Source: Candidatus Thioglobus sp. (GTDB taxonomy: Bacteria > Pseudomonadota > Gammaproteobacteria > PS1 > Pseudothioglobaceae). Taken from it: a DNA stretch of 64,000 bases. The stretch's first letter is position 1. Each line of letters opens with the position of its first letter. Under the pieces are notes generated by a model, which had not been told where the DNA came from, did no database searches, and saw only the letters and a list, made by a program, of their open reading frames with translations. Shown here one piece after another: positions 29,727-39,975 of the stretch. The stretch is from assembly GCA_028345055.1 (NCBI GenBank), contig JAOMCO010000004.1:1-64000 (forward strand), in the 5' to 3' direction. Both the position numbers and the translations under genes were made by a program.

Positions 29727-31337
29727 ATGGAAAAGTTTGATTATATCGTTATTGGTGCAGGTTCTGCTGGCTGCGTATTGGCTAATCGTCTAAGTGAAAA
29801 TCCTGAAAACGCTGTTTGCCTTATTGAGGGAGGTGGAAGTGATAAAAGTCCGTGGGTTAAAATTCCTGCGGGCCTATATTTTGCTTATGATCATAAGAAG
29901 CTAGATTATGCTTATAAAGGCGTCCCACAAAAGAACTTAAAAAGCCGAGTCATAACTGTCAATCGAGGAAAGTGTCTTGGTGGATCAAGTTCAATTAATG
30001 GAATGATATACATCCGTGGCAATAAGAATGATTATGATAATTGGGAAAAATTAGGCTGTAAGGGCTGGTCATATAATGATGTTTTGCCTATCTTTAAATC
30101 TCTTGAAAAAGATCAAACAGGAGGAGATTCAAAGTACCATTCCAAAGATGGAGAGTGGCCAGTTGTCAGACCTCAAGAGGTTAATAAAACTGCAAAACGC
30201 TTTATTAATGCAGGGAGTCATATAGGTCTTCCAAAGAACTCTGACTTTAATGATGCCTCTCAATTGGGTCTTGGTATTTACAAGGTAAATCAAGATAAAG
30301 GAACTCGTGTTAACTCTTACAGAGCTTTTATTGAACCCATTGTTTCTAGACCCAACCTAACGATAATGACTCATGCTAGGGTGCAGTCAATTGAAATTGA
30401 TGGCGATATTGCTAAATCCATAAAACTTCAAGATAACGGTGTTGATAAAGAATTGTATTGTAATAAAGAAGTAGTGCTATCTGCTGGTGCAATTGAATCG
30501 CCAAGAATACTTCTTTCCTCAGGAGTGGGGAATAAGGAGGAGCTTGAGAAGGAAGGAATTACATGCCATCTCAATGTTCCAGGGGTTGGAAAAAACCTTC
30601 AGGACCATCTTGATACGATGGTTACAGTTCGCTCAGATAAAGCAGAGTCAATTGGAGTGTCTTGGAGGTCACTTATACCTCAAGTACTTACCTCGCCGTT
30701 TAATTTTCTATTTAGGAGAATGGGCTGGTGGACGAGTAATTTTGTTGAGGCTGGAGGTTTTGCAGCGACAAAATTAGGGAGTGCTGAATATCCTGATGTC
30801 CAGTTTCACTTTACACCCATTTATCGAAGTCATCGAGGCAGGAAATTTGAGTTCGGTCACGGGTACTCATTGTTTACCTGTTTACTTAGACCTCATAGTA
30901 AGGGCTCAGTTAAGTTAAAGAGTTATGGTGACAACTATCAAGTCCTGATTGATCATAACTTTTTATCTGACTCTAGAGATGAAGCAAACATTGTTGAGGC
31001 TATCAAAAAAGCTAGAGAGTTATTATCATCTAAGGAGTTTGACGAAGTTCGAGGAGAGGAGATAGCTCCAGGGAAATCAATTCAATCAGACGAAGATCTA
31101 CTAGAGTATATCCGTCGGACATCGCTTACAGTCTACCATCCAGTTGGCACCTGTAAGATGGGCACTGATGATTTAGCAGTCGTGTCACCAAGTGATTTAA
31201 AAGTAAAGGGTATGAGTAACCTTAGAGTGATTGATGCCTCAATTATGCCAAGTATTGTGAGTGGAAATACTTCTGCTCCAACAATGATGATTGCAGAGCA
31301 AGGTGCTAGAATGATATTAAATAGGATGAGAATATGA
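29727..31337 (+). CDS. GMC-family flavin oxidoreductase (choline dehydrogenase-like)
   Basis: FDYIVIGAGSAGCVLANRLSENP, GKCLGGSSSINGMIYIRGN, YHPVGTCKMG, VIDASIMPSIVSGNTSAPTMMIAEQGA. Confidence 0.93.
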   Translation: MEKFDYIVIGAGSAGCVLANRLSENPENAVCLIEGGGSDKSPWVKIPAGLYFAYDHKKLDYAYKGVPQKNLKSRVITVNRGKCLGGSSSINGMIYIRGNKNDYDNWEKLGCKGWSYNDVLPIFKSLEKDQTGGDSKYHSKDGEWPVVRPQEVNKTAKRFINAGSHIGLPKNSDFNDASQLGLGIYKVNQDKGTRVNSYRAFIEPIVSRPNLTIMTHARVQSIEIDGDIAKSIKLQDNGVDKELYCNKEVVLSAGAIESPRILLSSGVGNKEELEKEGITCHLNVPGVGKNLQDHLDTMVTVRSDKAESIGVSWRSLIPQVLTSPFNFLFRRMGWWTSNFVEAGGFAATKLGSAEYPDVQFHFTPIYRSHRGRKFEFGHGYSLFTCLLRPHSKGSVKLKSYGDNYQVLIDHNFLSDSRDEANIVEAIKKARELLSSKEFDEVRGEEIAPGKSIQSDEDLLEYIRRTSLTVYHPVGTCKMGTDDLAVVSPSDLKVKGMSNLRVIDASIMPSIVSGNTSAPTMMIAEQGARMILNRMRI

Positions 31338-32347
31338 ATCAGAATTTTCAAAAAGAAAAAAACTTAGTTTTAGATTATTACAAAGCCTTAGACAAGTCTG
31401 AGGGTGATGAAATTTCAAAAGTATCTAGCAACTATATTGGAAAAGACTATATTTGGAGAGGATTTCACCCTTTTAATGAGCAATCTGATCTAGAAGAATT
31501 ATCTAAAGTCTTCTGGCAGCCATTTCGACATGCCTTTAAAAATATGCAAAGGAGAATGGATGTTTTTATAGCTGGTAAAAACCAGATAGATGGATTTGAA
31601 TCTGTTTGGGTTGTCTCCATGGGTCACTTGATGGGCTTATTTGATAATGAGTGGCTTGGAATTAAACCATCAAGAAAAATGGCTTTTCTGCGTTACTGTG
31701 AGTTTAATAAAGTTCAAGATGGAAAGATTACTGAAACAGCCATGTTTTTTGATATTCCTCATGTGATGATTCAAGCTGGCTTAACTCCTTTCCCACCTCA
31801 AACAGGAGCACATCTTGTTCAGCCAGGACCAATGACTCACGAAGGTTTACTTTTTGGTGAGCAGGATGCTTCTGAGGGTGAAAAAACTCTTGCTTCAATA
31901 AATTTCATGGTTGAGGATATGAGAGATTGGAAGCATACTAATAAATTACCTCTAGTTGATGAGTTAAGAAGAAGCTGGAAAGAGGATATGATCTGGTGGG
32001 GGCCTGCTGGAATTGGAGCAACCTATACCATTGAAAGATATGCCGAGCAGCATTCAGGACCATTTAGAGCTTCTTTTAAAGATCGGATATCTAATGGACA
32101 TCTTTGTAAATTAGCTGAAGGTAATTTTGGTGGTTTTTTTGGATGGCCTAATCTTACACTCACTCCAACAGGAGGCTTTATGGGAATGCCTGCAACTGGA
32201 AAGCCAGGCGATATGAGAGTCATAGATATGTACAGAAGGGAAGGAGACAAGCTCGCTGAAAATTGGATTTTTATTGATCTGTTGCATTTTTGGAACCAAC
32301 AGGGTGTTGATATTTTAGAAAGGATGGCTCAAAATCCAAGGAACTAA
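31334..32347 (+). CDS. SnoaL-like protein with two domains
   Basis: 337 aa; halves share xxGIKPSRKMAFLRYCEFNKVQDGKI / FMGMPATGKPGDMRVIDMYRREGDKLAENWIFIDLLHFWNQQGVD; ATGA overlap with the GMC gene. Confidence 0.78.
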   Translation: MNQNFQKEKNLVLDYYKALDKSEGDEISKVSSNYIGKDYIWRGFHPFNEQSDLEELSKVFWQPFRHAFKNMQRRMDVFIAGKNQIDGFESVWVVSMGHLMGLFDNEWLGIKPSRKMAFLRYCEFNKVQDGKITETAMFFDIPHVMIQAGLTPFPPQTGAHLVQPGPMTHEGLLFGEQDASEGEKTLASINFMVEDMRDWKHTNKLPLVDELRRSWKEDMIWWGPAGIGATYTIERYAEQHSGPFRASFKDRISNGHLCKLAEGNFGGFFGWPNLTLTPTGGFMGMPATGKPGDMRVIDMYRREGDKLAENWIFIDLLHFWNQQGVDILERMAQNPRN

Positions 32348-32411
32348 ATTTTTTTCTTGTGTTGATCTTTAAATTCATTTAACATCCAAATTCTATACAT
32401 CATTAGGTTGA

Positions 32412-33938
32412 GTGCTAGTGAGAAGAGGTCGAAGTAAAAACGTTAGAGAAGTTACAAGCTTTCAGCAGGCCCCTTACGGCCAAAAAAAGAACCCCTTTCA
32501 GCCGATGTTAATCTTTTCAGAAGATGAAATTGAATCTATTCATCAGGCCTCATTAGAAGTTTTGTGCGACACGGGTATGGATATACAGTCCCCACGCGCT
32601 GTTGAAATTCTCAAAAGAGAAGGCGCAATGATTGGTAGTGATGGACGACGAGTCAGGTTTGATCCAGACTTTGTAATGGAAAAAATTTCCACCACCCCTA
32701 GTGAATTTATGCTTCATGGGAGGTACAAAGAAAGACATGTTCATGTTGGTGGTCAATCCTTTATCAACACGATGGTCTCTAGCGCTCCAAATGTATCTGA
32801 TCTTGATAGAGGAAGAATATTAGGTAATTTTGAAGACTATTCAAACTTAATTAAGCTTGGTGAGATTTTAAATACGGTTCATGCATTAGGTGGCTATCCT
32901 GTGGAGCCCTGTGATTTAGATGTTAGAGAGCGCCATTTACATGCAGTTGCTGCGGCATCTCGATTATCTACTAAGCCACTCTTTGGGTATGCTATTGGGA
33001 GTGAGAGAATGTTAGATGCCATTGAAATAGTTCGAATTGGAAGAGGGGTTGATAGAGAAACGCTTTTAAACGAACCATCAATTACGACAGTTGTTAATGC
33101 CAATTCCCCCTTAGTCTATGACAAGGCTCTATTGGAGGGAGCCATCGAAATGGCTGAACATAATCAGCCAGTAATTTATACGCCGTTTACTTTGGCAGGT
33201 GCGATGGCGCCTATTACCGTTGCAGGTGCACTCGTTCAACAAAATGCAGAGGCACTGGCTGGTCTTACTTTTCATCAATGTGTTAATTCTGGAGCACCTG
33301 CAATCTATGGAAGCTTTACATCAAATGTTGACATGAAATCAGGCTCCCCTGCCTTTGGAACTCCAGAGTACACTCAGGCTACAATTGCAAGTGGTCAACT
33401 TGCAAGAAAATATAAAATTCCTCTTCGAGCTTCCAATGCCAACGCCTCCAATGCCCCTGATGAGCAATCAGTTTATGAATCACAGATGTCATTATGGGCT
33501 TGTCTTTTAGGGCAAGTTAACTTCATTTTGCATGGGCATGGTTGGATCGAGGGAGGGCTCTGCGCTTCATATGAGAAAGTTATTTTAGATGCAGAAATGA
33601 GTCAAATGATGGAGGCTTTTTTAAGCCCTTCTCCTGTCAATAAAGATACGCTTGGAGTTGAGGCCATTGCGGAAGTAGGTCCTGCCGCTCATTTCTTTGC
33701 AGCACAGCAAACATTGGATCGATATGAAACAGAACACTACAATCCTTTATTATCTGATTGGAGAAATTTTGAGTCATGGAGAGATGCTGGATCTGTGACT
33801 GCTTCCAAGCGAGCGAACAAAATATGGAAGCAGCTCTTGGCAGATTATAAAGAGCCTAAACTTGCGCCTGAAGTTGAAGAGGAGCTAACATGGTTTGTAG
33901 ATAAAAGAGTATCAGAAGGAGGAGCGCCACCTTTATAA
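32412..33938 (+). CDS. MttB-family methyltransferase-like protein (non-pyrrolysine), paralogue 2
   Basis: VNANSPLVYDKALLEGAIEMAEHNQPVIYTPFTLAGAMAPITVAGALVQQNAEALAGL; FGTPEYTQATIASGQLARKYKIPLRASN. Confidence 0.88.
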   Translation: MLVRRGRSKNVREVTSFQQAPYGQKKNPFQPMLIFSEDEIESIHQASLEVLCDTGMDIQSPRAVEILKREGAMIGSDGRRVRFDPDFVMEKISTTPSEFMLHGRYKERHVHVGGQSFINTMVSSAPNVSDLDRGRILGNFEDYSNLIKLGEILNTVHALGGYPVEPCDLDVRERHLHAVAAASRLSTKPLFGYAIGSERMLDAIEIVRIGRGVDRETLLNEPSITTVVNANSPLVYDKALLEGAIEMAEHNQPVIYTPFTLAGAMAPITVAGALVQQNAEALAGLTFHQCVNSGAPAIYGSFTSNVDMKSGSPAFGTPEYTQATIASGQLARKYKIPLRASNANASNAPDEQSVYESQMSLWACLLGQVNFILHGHGWIEGGLCASYEKVILDAEMSQMMEAFLSPSPVNKDTLGVEAIAEVGPAAHFFAAQQTLDRYETEHYNPLLSDWRNFESWRDAGSVTASKRANKIWKQLLADYKEPKLAPEVEEELTWFVDKRVSEGGAPPL

Positions 33939-34032
33939 GGAGCTAAATTTTTTCAATATTTTTGACTAAATTTTTTAACTTGAGTTTAATTCTTTTTTGA
34001 ATTAACATTTTAATTTTATTAACGGATTTATT

Positions 34033-36447
34033 ATGAAAGATCAGGCAAGGGTGGTTGTAATTGGAGGCGGCGTTGTTGGCTGCTCGATTCTTTTCCACCT
34101 TGCGAAAATGGGTTGGAAGGATGTCATTTTATTAGAGCGAGATGAGTTAACTTCGGGCTCTAGTTGGCATGCAGCTGGTTCATTTCATACAGTCAGTTCT
34201 GATCCTAATGTTTCTAAACTTCAAGATTACACAATCAATCTATACAAAGAAATTGAAGAGACCTCTGGCCATTCAATTAGTATGCACACAACTGGAGGTT
34301 ACTACTTAGCCTCTAATCAGAATTGGCACGATTACCTAAAGCGAGAGCGATCGAATGCGAGATCATTGGGTTTAAATCAGGAGTTTGTCTCTCTGGATGA
34401 GGTGGTAGAAAAGCATCCATTAATTGATCCCAACCATTATGTTGCTGCCCTTTGGGATCCGTCTGATGGTGATATTGATCCTTCAGGAGTTGTCTACGCT
34501 TATGCAAAATCAGCTAGAGTTCATGGCGCAGAGTTTTATACGCATACCCCAGTTATAGAGACCAACCAAAGGTCAGATGGTTCGTGGGATGTTGTAACCC
34601 AAAAAGGGAATATTCATGCTGAGCATATAGTGAATGCAGGCGGTCTTTGGGCTCGTGAACTGGGCCGCATGTCTGGAATCCATTTGCCTGTAGTTCCAAT
34701 GGAGCATCACTACTTAATTACTGAAGAGATTGATCAAATTGCTAACTTGAAGGATGGGCAAAGACTGCCAAGTTGTATTGACTTCGAGGCCAATATTTAT
34801 ACCCGTCAAGAAAGTACTGGCATGTTGCTGGGAACTTATGAACCTCGATCAACACCATGGTCTTTGGATGGAACACCACAAACATTTGGACATGATCTAT
34901 TGGAGCCTGACTTAGACCGAATTGCTGATCGGTTGGAGCTTGCATTTGAGAGAATTCCAGCACTGGGAACAGCAGGAATCAAGAATATTATAAATGGCCC
35001 ATTTGTTTTCTCTCCTGATGGAAATCCGATGATTGGACCCGTTCCAGGCATGAAGAATTACTGGACTGCTGTTGGCGTCATGGCAGGTTTCTGCCAAGCG
35101 GGTGGCGTTGGTAAAACATTAGCCGAATGGATGATTGAGGGCGAGCCCTCAGTCGATGTTTGGGCAATGGATATCGCTCGCTTTGGAGATTTTGCAACGC
35201 CCGAATGGGGCGTGATTAAGTCTTCTGAAAATTATGAACGCCGTTTTGTAATGACCTTTCCTAATGAAACTCTTCCCAAAGGAAGACTTCAAAAAACTAC
35301 ATCAATCTATGATCGTCTGACTCAAAAAGGCGCTGTATGGCAAGATACTTTTGGTCTTGAAAATGCGCTATGGTTTGCCAACTCACCAGAGGATGCCTAC
35401 GAAGATCCAACCTTTCAGAGATCAAGATCTCATGAGTATGTAGCTAAGGAGGTTGAAGCTGTGAGGGCTTCTGTTGGTGCAAGTGAGGTGGCTAACTTTG
35501 CTAACCATAAGTTTAGTGGTAAGGGCGCTAAAGCGTTTTTAAATAAGGTTCTAGCGGGTCGAATTCCAGGCCCCGGAAGAGTGAATCTGACACCCATGCT
35601 TTTAGAGAGTGGAAAGCTCAATGGTGACCTTACAGTGGCCTGTATTGATGAAGAAACCTACTATTTATTCGGCTCAAGCGTCGCTCAAAATATGCATCTT
35701 CGCTGGTTTGAAATGCATCTTGAGGGGGTTCAAGATGTTGATTATAAAAACATGACAGATGACTTTCACGGCATTGCAATATCAGGTCCAAAATCTCGTG
35801 AATTGTTATCAAGTCTCACCCGAGAAGATGTCAGTTCAGAGGCTTTTAAATTCAGAGATATCAGGGATACATATATAGCTGGCGTGCCGGCGCTCTGCAC
35901 CCGAATTTCATTTACAGGAGAGCTTGGCTATGAGATTTATGTGGCCCCTCAGTACCAGCTGAAACTCTTTGAGGCTATAGAAGAGGCTGGAGCAGATCTT
36001 GATCTCAAGTGGTTTGGCGGCAGAGCATTGATGTCTATGAGGCTTGAGAAGAGTTGGGGGGCATGGACCATGGATTTCAGACCTGACTTTACAATAATGG
36101 AGTCAGGACTTGATTTCTTTGTGGACTGGGATAAAGATTTTATAGGTAAAAAAGCAGCTTTAGCTGAGAAAAAAATTGGCTCAAGCAAAAAGCTTTCAGT
36201 GATTCAAATTGATACTGAAACCGATGTCAGTGGTGACGAGGCAGTAATGCATAATGGGGAGTGTGTTTCCTATATTACTTCAGGGGGTTATGGTCATTCG
36301 GTTAAACAATCACTTGCGATGACCTATCTTCCAGTTGAATTAATTGACTCCAATTTAAAACTTGAAGTAGAGATATTGGGAGAGTTCCGAGAGGCATCCA
36401 TTGTTATGGAGCCCCTTTATGATCCATCTGGATCTAAAATGAGGTAA
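34033..36447 (+). CDS. Dimethylglycine/sarcosine dehydrogenase-like FAD protein with C-terminal GcvT-like domain
   Basis: VVVIGGGVVGCSILFHLAKMGWKDVILLERDELTSGSSWHAAG; C-terminal folate-binding GcvT-type region (ELGYEIYVAPQYQLKLFEAI..., GRALMSMRLEKSWGAW). Confidence 0.88.
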   Translation: MKDQARVVVIGGGVVGCSILFHLAKMGWKDVILLERDELTSGSSWHAAGSFHTVSSDPNVSKLQDYTINLYKEIEETSGHSISMHTTGGYYLASNQNWHDYLKRERSNARSLGLNQEFVSLDEVVEKHPLIDPNHYVAALWDPSDGDIDPSGVVYAYAKSARVHGAEFYTHTPVIETNQRSDGSWDVVTQKGNIHAEHIVNAGGLWARELGRMSGIHLPVVPMEHHYLITEEIDQIANLKDGQRLPSCIDFEANIYTRQESTGMLLGTYEPRSTPWSLDGTPQTFGHDLLEPDLDRIADRLELAFERIPALGTAGIKNIINGPFVFSPDGNPMIGPVPGMKNYWTAVGVMAGFCQAGGVGKTLAEWMIEGEPSVDVWAMDIARFGDFATPEWGVIKSSENYERRFVMTFPNETLPKGRLQKTTSIYDRLTQKGAVWQDTFGLENALWFANSPEDAYEDPTFQRSRSHEYVAKEVEAVRASVGASEVANFANHKFSGKGAKAFLNKVLAGRIPGPGRVNLTPMLLESGKLNGDLTVACIDEETYYLFGSSVAQNMHLRWFEMHLEGVQDVDYKNMTDDFHGIAISGPKSRELLSSLTREDVSSEAFKFRDIRDTYIAGVPALCTRISFTGELGYEIYVAPQYQLKLFEAIEEAGADLDLKWFGGRALMSMRLEKSWGAWTMDFRPDFTIMESGLDFFVDWDKDFIGKKAALAEKKIGSSKKLSVIQIDTETDVSGDEAVMHNGECVSYITSGGYGHSVKQSLAMTYLPVELIDSNLKLEVEILGEFREASIVMEPLYDPSGSKMR

Positions 36448-36464
36448 AGATTGAGGAGTATTAA

Positions 36465-37781
36465 ATGAGTTTTACAGCAGCTAAAAGACATCAATCAAAG
36501 ATAGGCTCTCGCCTAAAAGGTGAAGAGGATATTTATAGTCTAAATAAACATGCACTTGGCCCAGGAGAGCTTGCCGAGTCTGAATGGCTCAAGGCAGGTT
36601 TGGCCAATCCTGATATGACTAAAATTAGGGAGTATCGACTCAAAAGAGTTCGAGAAAAACTTGTTGAATATGACTGTGCTGGCATCCTACTCTACGACCC
36701 ATTAAATATTCGCTATGCAACTGACAGCACAAACATGTCATTATGGACCTCTCACAATGCTGCTCGTTACGCGCTTGTCATGACTGAAGGGCCTGTCATT
36801 ATTTTTGAGTTTGATGCTCATGAATTTCTTTCAAATCACAACCCGTTAATTACTGAAGTCAGACATGCAGTGACATATTTATATTTTACGGCTGGAGATA
36901 AAAGCAAAGAGAGAGCAAATATATGGGCATCTGAAATTGTTGACATAGTCAAGGAGCATGGCAAAGGAAATAAAAGATTGGCTCTGGATCACTGCGCACC
37001 TGAAGGAATTCACGAGCTCCAGTCAAATGGCCTTGAACTTGCAAATGGTGAAGAGATTATGGAACTTGCTAGGCTCATTAAGTCAGAAGATGAGATGGCA
37101 GCTATGCGGCGCTCAATCTTTTCATGTGAAAAGTCAATGGAGCTGATGCGAAATCATTTTAAGCCAGGAATAACTGAGCAAGAGCTTTGGAGTCGGTTTC
37201 AAATGGAGGCTATTTCAAGGGGGGCAGAGTGGATTGAGACGAGGCTACTTGCTTCAGGACCTAGAGCAAACCCTTGGTATCAGGAGTGCTCTTCTCGCCC
37301 CATACTGAGTGGTGAGCTAATGGGTTTTGATACTGATTTGGTTGGTTCTTATGGGTACTGTACTGATATGTCTAGGACATGGCTATGTGGTGAGGAGAAG
37401 CCGACTGATGAGCAAAAAGAAATCTATACTATGGGTTACGAACAAATTCAAAATAATATAGAGTTGTTAAAACCAGGCACAACTTTTAAAGAGTTAACAC
37501 TTAATTCCAAGGAGTACCCTAAAGATGAGTTTCGCCATTACTCAGTCCTTTTCCATGGTGTAGGCTTGTGTGATGAATTTCCAGCGATACCATTTAGCTG
37601 GGAGCTAAATGAAAACAGTTTTGATGGAGTTCTAAAGTCTGGGATGGTCTTGTGTGTTGAGACCTATGTTGGCCGTTATACTGGAGGGCCAGGCGTCAAG
37701 CTTGAGGAGCAAGTGCTAATCACCACTAATGGGTATGAACTTTTGACGAGATATCCATTTGAATCAGATTTACTGCTTTAA
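36465..37781 (+). CDS. M24-family protein closely resembling DMSP lyase DddP
   Basis: GILLYDPLNIRYATDSTNMSLWTSHNAAR, GAEWIETRLLASGPRANPWYQECSSR, GFDTDLVGSYGYCTDMSRTW, FHGVGLCDEFP, VKLEEQVLIT: motifs that recall roseobacter DddP. Confidence 0.75.
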   Translation: MSFTAAKRHQSKIGSRLKGEEDIYSLNKHALGPGELAESEWLKAGLANPDMTKIREYRLKRVREKLVEYDCAGILLYDPLNIRYATDSTNMSLWTSHNAARYALVMTEGPVIIFEFDAHEFLSNHNPLITEVRHAVTYLYFTAGDKSKERANIWASEIVDIVKEHGKGNKRLALDHCAPEGIHELQSNGLELANGEEIMELARLIKSEDEMAAMRRSIFSCEKSMELMRNHFKPGITEQELWSRFQMEAISRGAEWIETRLLASGPRANPWYQECSSRPILSGELMGFDTDLVGSYGYCTDMSRTWLCGEEKPTDEQKEIYTMGYEQIQNNIELLKPGTTFKELTLNSKEYPKDEFRHYSVLFHGVGLCDEFPAIPFSWELNENSFDGVLKSGMVLCVETYVGRYTGGPGVKLEEQVLITTNGYELLTRYPFESDLLL

Positions 37782-37786
37782 TTAAC

Positions 37787-38863
37787 ATGAGCACTATCCC
37801 CGCAAAAATGAGCGCAGTTTTAACAACTGGCCATGGCGGGTTTGAGGTACTTAAATTCAGCGATGATGTAAAAGTTCCTCAGCCAAGTTCCGATCAAGTA
37901 CTGATTAAAGTATTAGGTGCAGGCATTAACAATACTGATATAAATACCCGAACAGCATGGTACTCAAAGTCAGTTAGTGATGAAACCAGCGCAGAGAACT
38001 CTCAAGGAAAAGATGATGACGGTAGCTGGTCAGGTGAACCTTTAGAATTCCCGATTATTCAGGGTGCAGATTGCTGTGGTGAAATCGTTGCTGTTGGAGA
38101 TGATATTGATGTTGGACGAATCGGTGAGAGAGTTTTGGTTAGAACGATGCAGCAGTATGCAGTGGATTACAGGCCTTATGAATGCTGGACGATGGGTTCA
38201 GAGTGTGATGGAGCTTTTGCAGAATACATGGTTGCATTTAGTGATGAAAGTTTTAAGATTGAAAGTAATTGGTCGAATGCAGAGCTGGCATCGATTCCAT
38301 GTGCCTACTCGACAGCAGAAAATCTACTTGAACGTTCAGATGTTAAAGAGGGTGAGGTTGTTCTCATAACTGGAGCTTCTGGAGGTGTTGGTTCAGCTGC
38401 CATTCAGCTGGCTAAGAGACGAGGTGCTAGAGTAGTAGCTATAGCTAGCGAAGCTAAGTTAGGAGCAGTTAGCGATATAGGAGCAGATGAGGTCATTCAT
38501 AGAGAAGATAAATTAATAGACTCGATAGAAAACGAAACTATTGATGTTGTAATTGACCTGGTGGCTGGAAGAAATTGGGGTTATCTGCTAGATGTTTTAA
38601 AAAAAGGTGGAAGATATGCTGCTGCTGGTGCAATTGCAGGACCAATAGTTGAACTTGATGTTAGGACTCTTTACTTAAAGGATTTGGTATTGATTGGTTG
38701 TACGTTTCAAGACCGAGAAGTCTTTCAAAATTTAATTGGATACATCGAAAGAAATGAAATTAAGCCTCTAGTTTCCAAGACTTATCCATTAAAAAATATT
38801 ATTGATGCTCAAAAAGACTTTGTAACAAAAAAGTATGTGGGTAAGCTGGTTCTTTTGCCCTAA
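37787..38863 (+). CDS. Zinc-type/quinone oxidoreductase-like MDR dehydrogenase
   Basis: QGADCCGEIVAVGDDID, VLITGASGGVGSAAIQLAKRRGARVVAI. Confidence 0.85.
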   Translation: MSTIPAKMSAVLTTGHGGFEVLKFSDDVKVPQPSSDQVLIKVLGAGINNTDINTRTAWYSKSVSDETSAENSQGKDDDGSWSGEPLEFPIIQGADCCGEIVAVGDDIDVGRIGERVLVRTMQQYAVDYRPYECWTMGSECDGAFAEYMVAFSDESFKIESNWSNAELASIPCAYSTAENLLERSDVKEGEVVLITGASGGVGSAAIQLAKRRGARVVAIASEAKLGAVSDIGADEVIHREDKLIDSIENETIDVVIDLVAGRNWGYLLDVLKKGGRYAAAGAIAGPIVELDVRTLYLKDLVLIGCTFQDREVFQNLIGYIERNEIKPLVSKTYPLKNIIDAQKDFVTKKYVGKLVLLP

Positions 38864-39973
38864 TGAAGATTAAGCAAATAGATGTTTTTCAAGTAGATCT
38901 CCCTTATTCTGGAGGAATTTATCACTTATCAGGTGGGCGAGAATATTCTGTTTTTGATTCCACAATTGTTCGAGTTATAACTGATTCAGGTATTGAAGGT
39001 TGGGGCGAAAGTACTCCTTTTGGTTCGAATTACATTGCAGCTCATGCGAAGGGAGTTCGTGCGGGGATTGAAGAGATTGCTCCTACTTTATTGGGAAAAG
39101 ATCCTAGGCAATTAGACCGTATCAATGAAGTAATGGACAATGCTCTAATTGGGCACAATCATGCAAAAACGCCACTAGATGTTGCTTGCTGGGATATTTT
39201 TGGAAAGTCAGTGGAGATGCCTGTTTGTGACCTGTTAGGTGGAAACACTAATGAGCCGTTACCTTTAATTTCTTCAATTTATGCAGGCACTCCAGATGAT
39301 ATGAGAGAGCGAGTGAAAAGACATCGGGATTTAGGATATCGAGGGCACTCGGTAAAACTTGGAGATGATCCTCACATTAATGCAAATAGAATTGAAGAAT
39401 GTTTAGCAGATAGAAAGAAAGGAGAGTATTTTATTGTTGATGCAAATGGAGGGCTCACTGTCGAATCTGCATTAAGATTATTGAGTATTCTTCCAAGTGG
39501 ATTGGATTTTATATTAGAGGCTCCATGTTCAACTTGGCGAGAAACCCTCTCTCTAAGAAGGCGGACCTCAGTGCCAATTATTTGGGATGAACTCGCTCTT
39601 TATGAAGAAGATATTCTTCAGATTGTCTCTGAAGATGGTGCTGAAGGTATAGGGTTAAAAATCTCAAAAAAATGGTGGTTTGACGAAGTGTCGAAGACAA
39701 AGAGATATTTGTTTTGCAGCAGGTTATACAATGAGTGTTCAAGATACAACTGGCTCTGATATTGCATTTGCAGCTATTGTTCATTTAGGTCAGACACTTC
39801 CAAAAAAATATCTTCGATGTATTCTTGACTGTAGAGACATGGTCTCAATCAAAACTGCAGATGGAGATTTTGATGTTGTTAATGGATTCGTATCTGCTCC
39901 AAAAACATTTGGTTTAGGAGTTACTCCGCGTCTTGATGTTTTAGGTGAACCGATACTTAGCTATCAAAACTAA
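38863..39973 (+). pseudogene. Enolase-superfamily (mandelate racemase-like) protein, frameshifted at a 7-A run near 39666-39672
   Basis: Frame 1 (38863-39759) encodes the N-terminal and barrel region up to GLKISKK. Frame 2 continues with NGGLTKCRRQRDICFAAGYTMSVQDTTGSDIAFAAIVHL... Removing one A restores one ORF. Confidence 0.8.
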
Positions 39974-39975
39974 AG

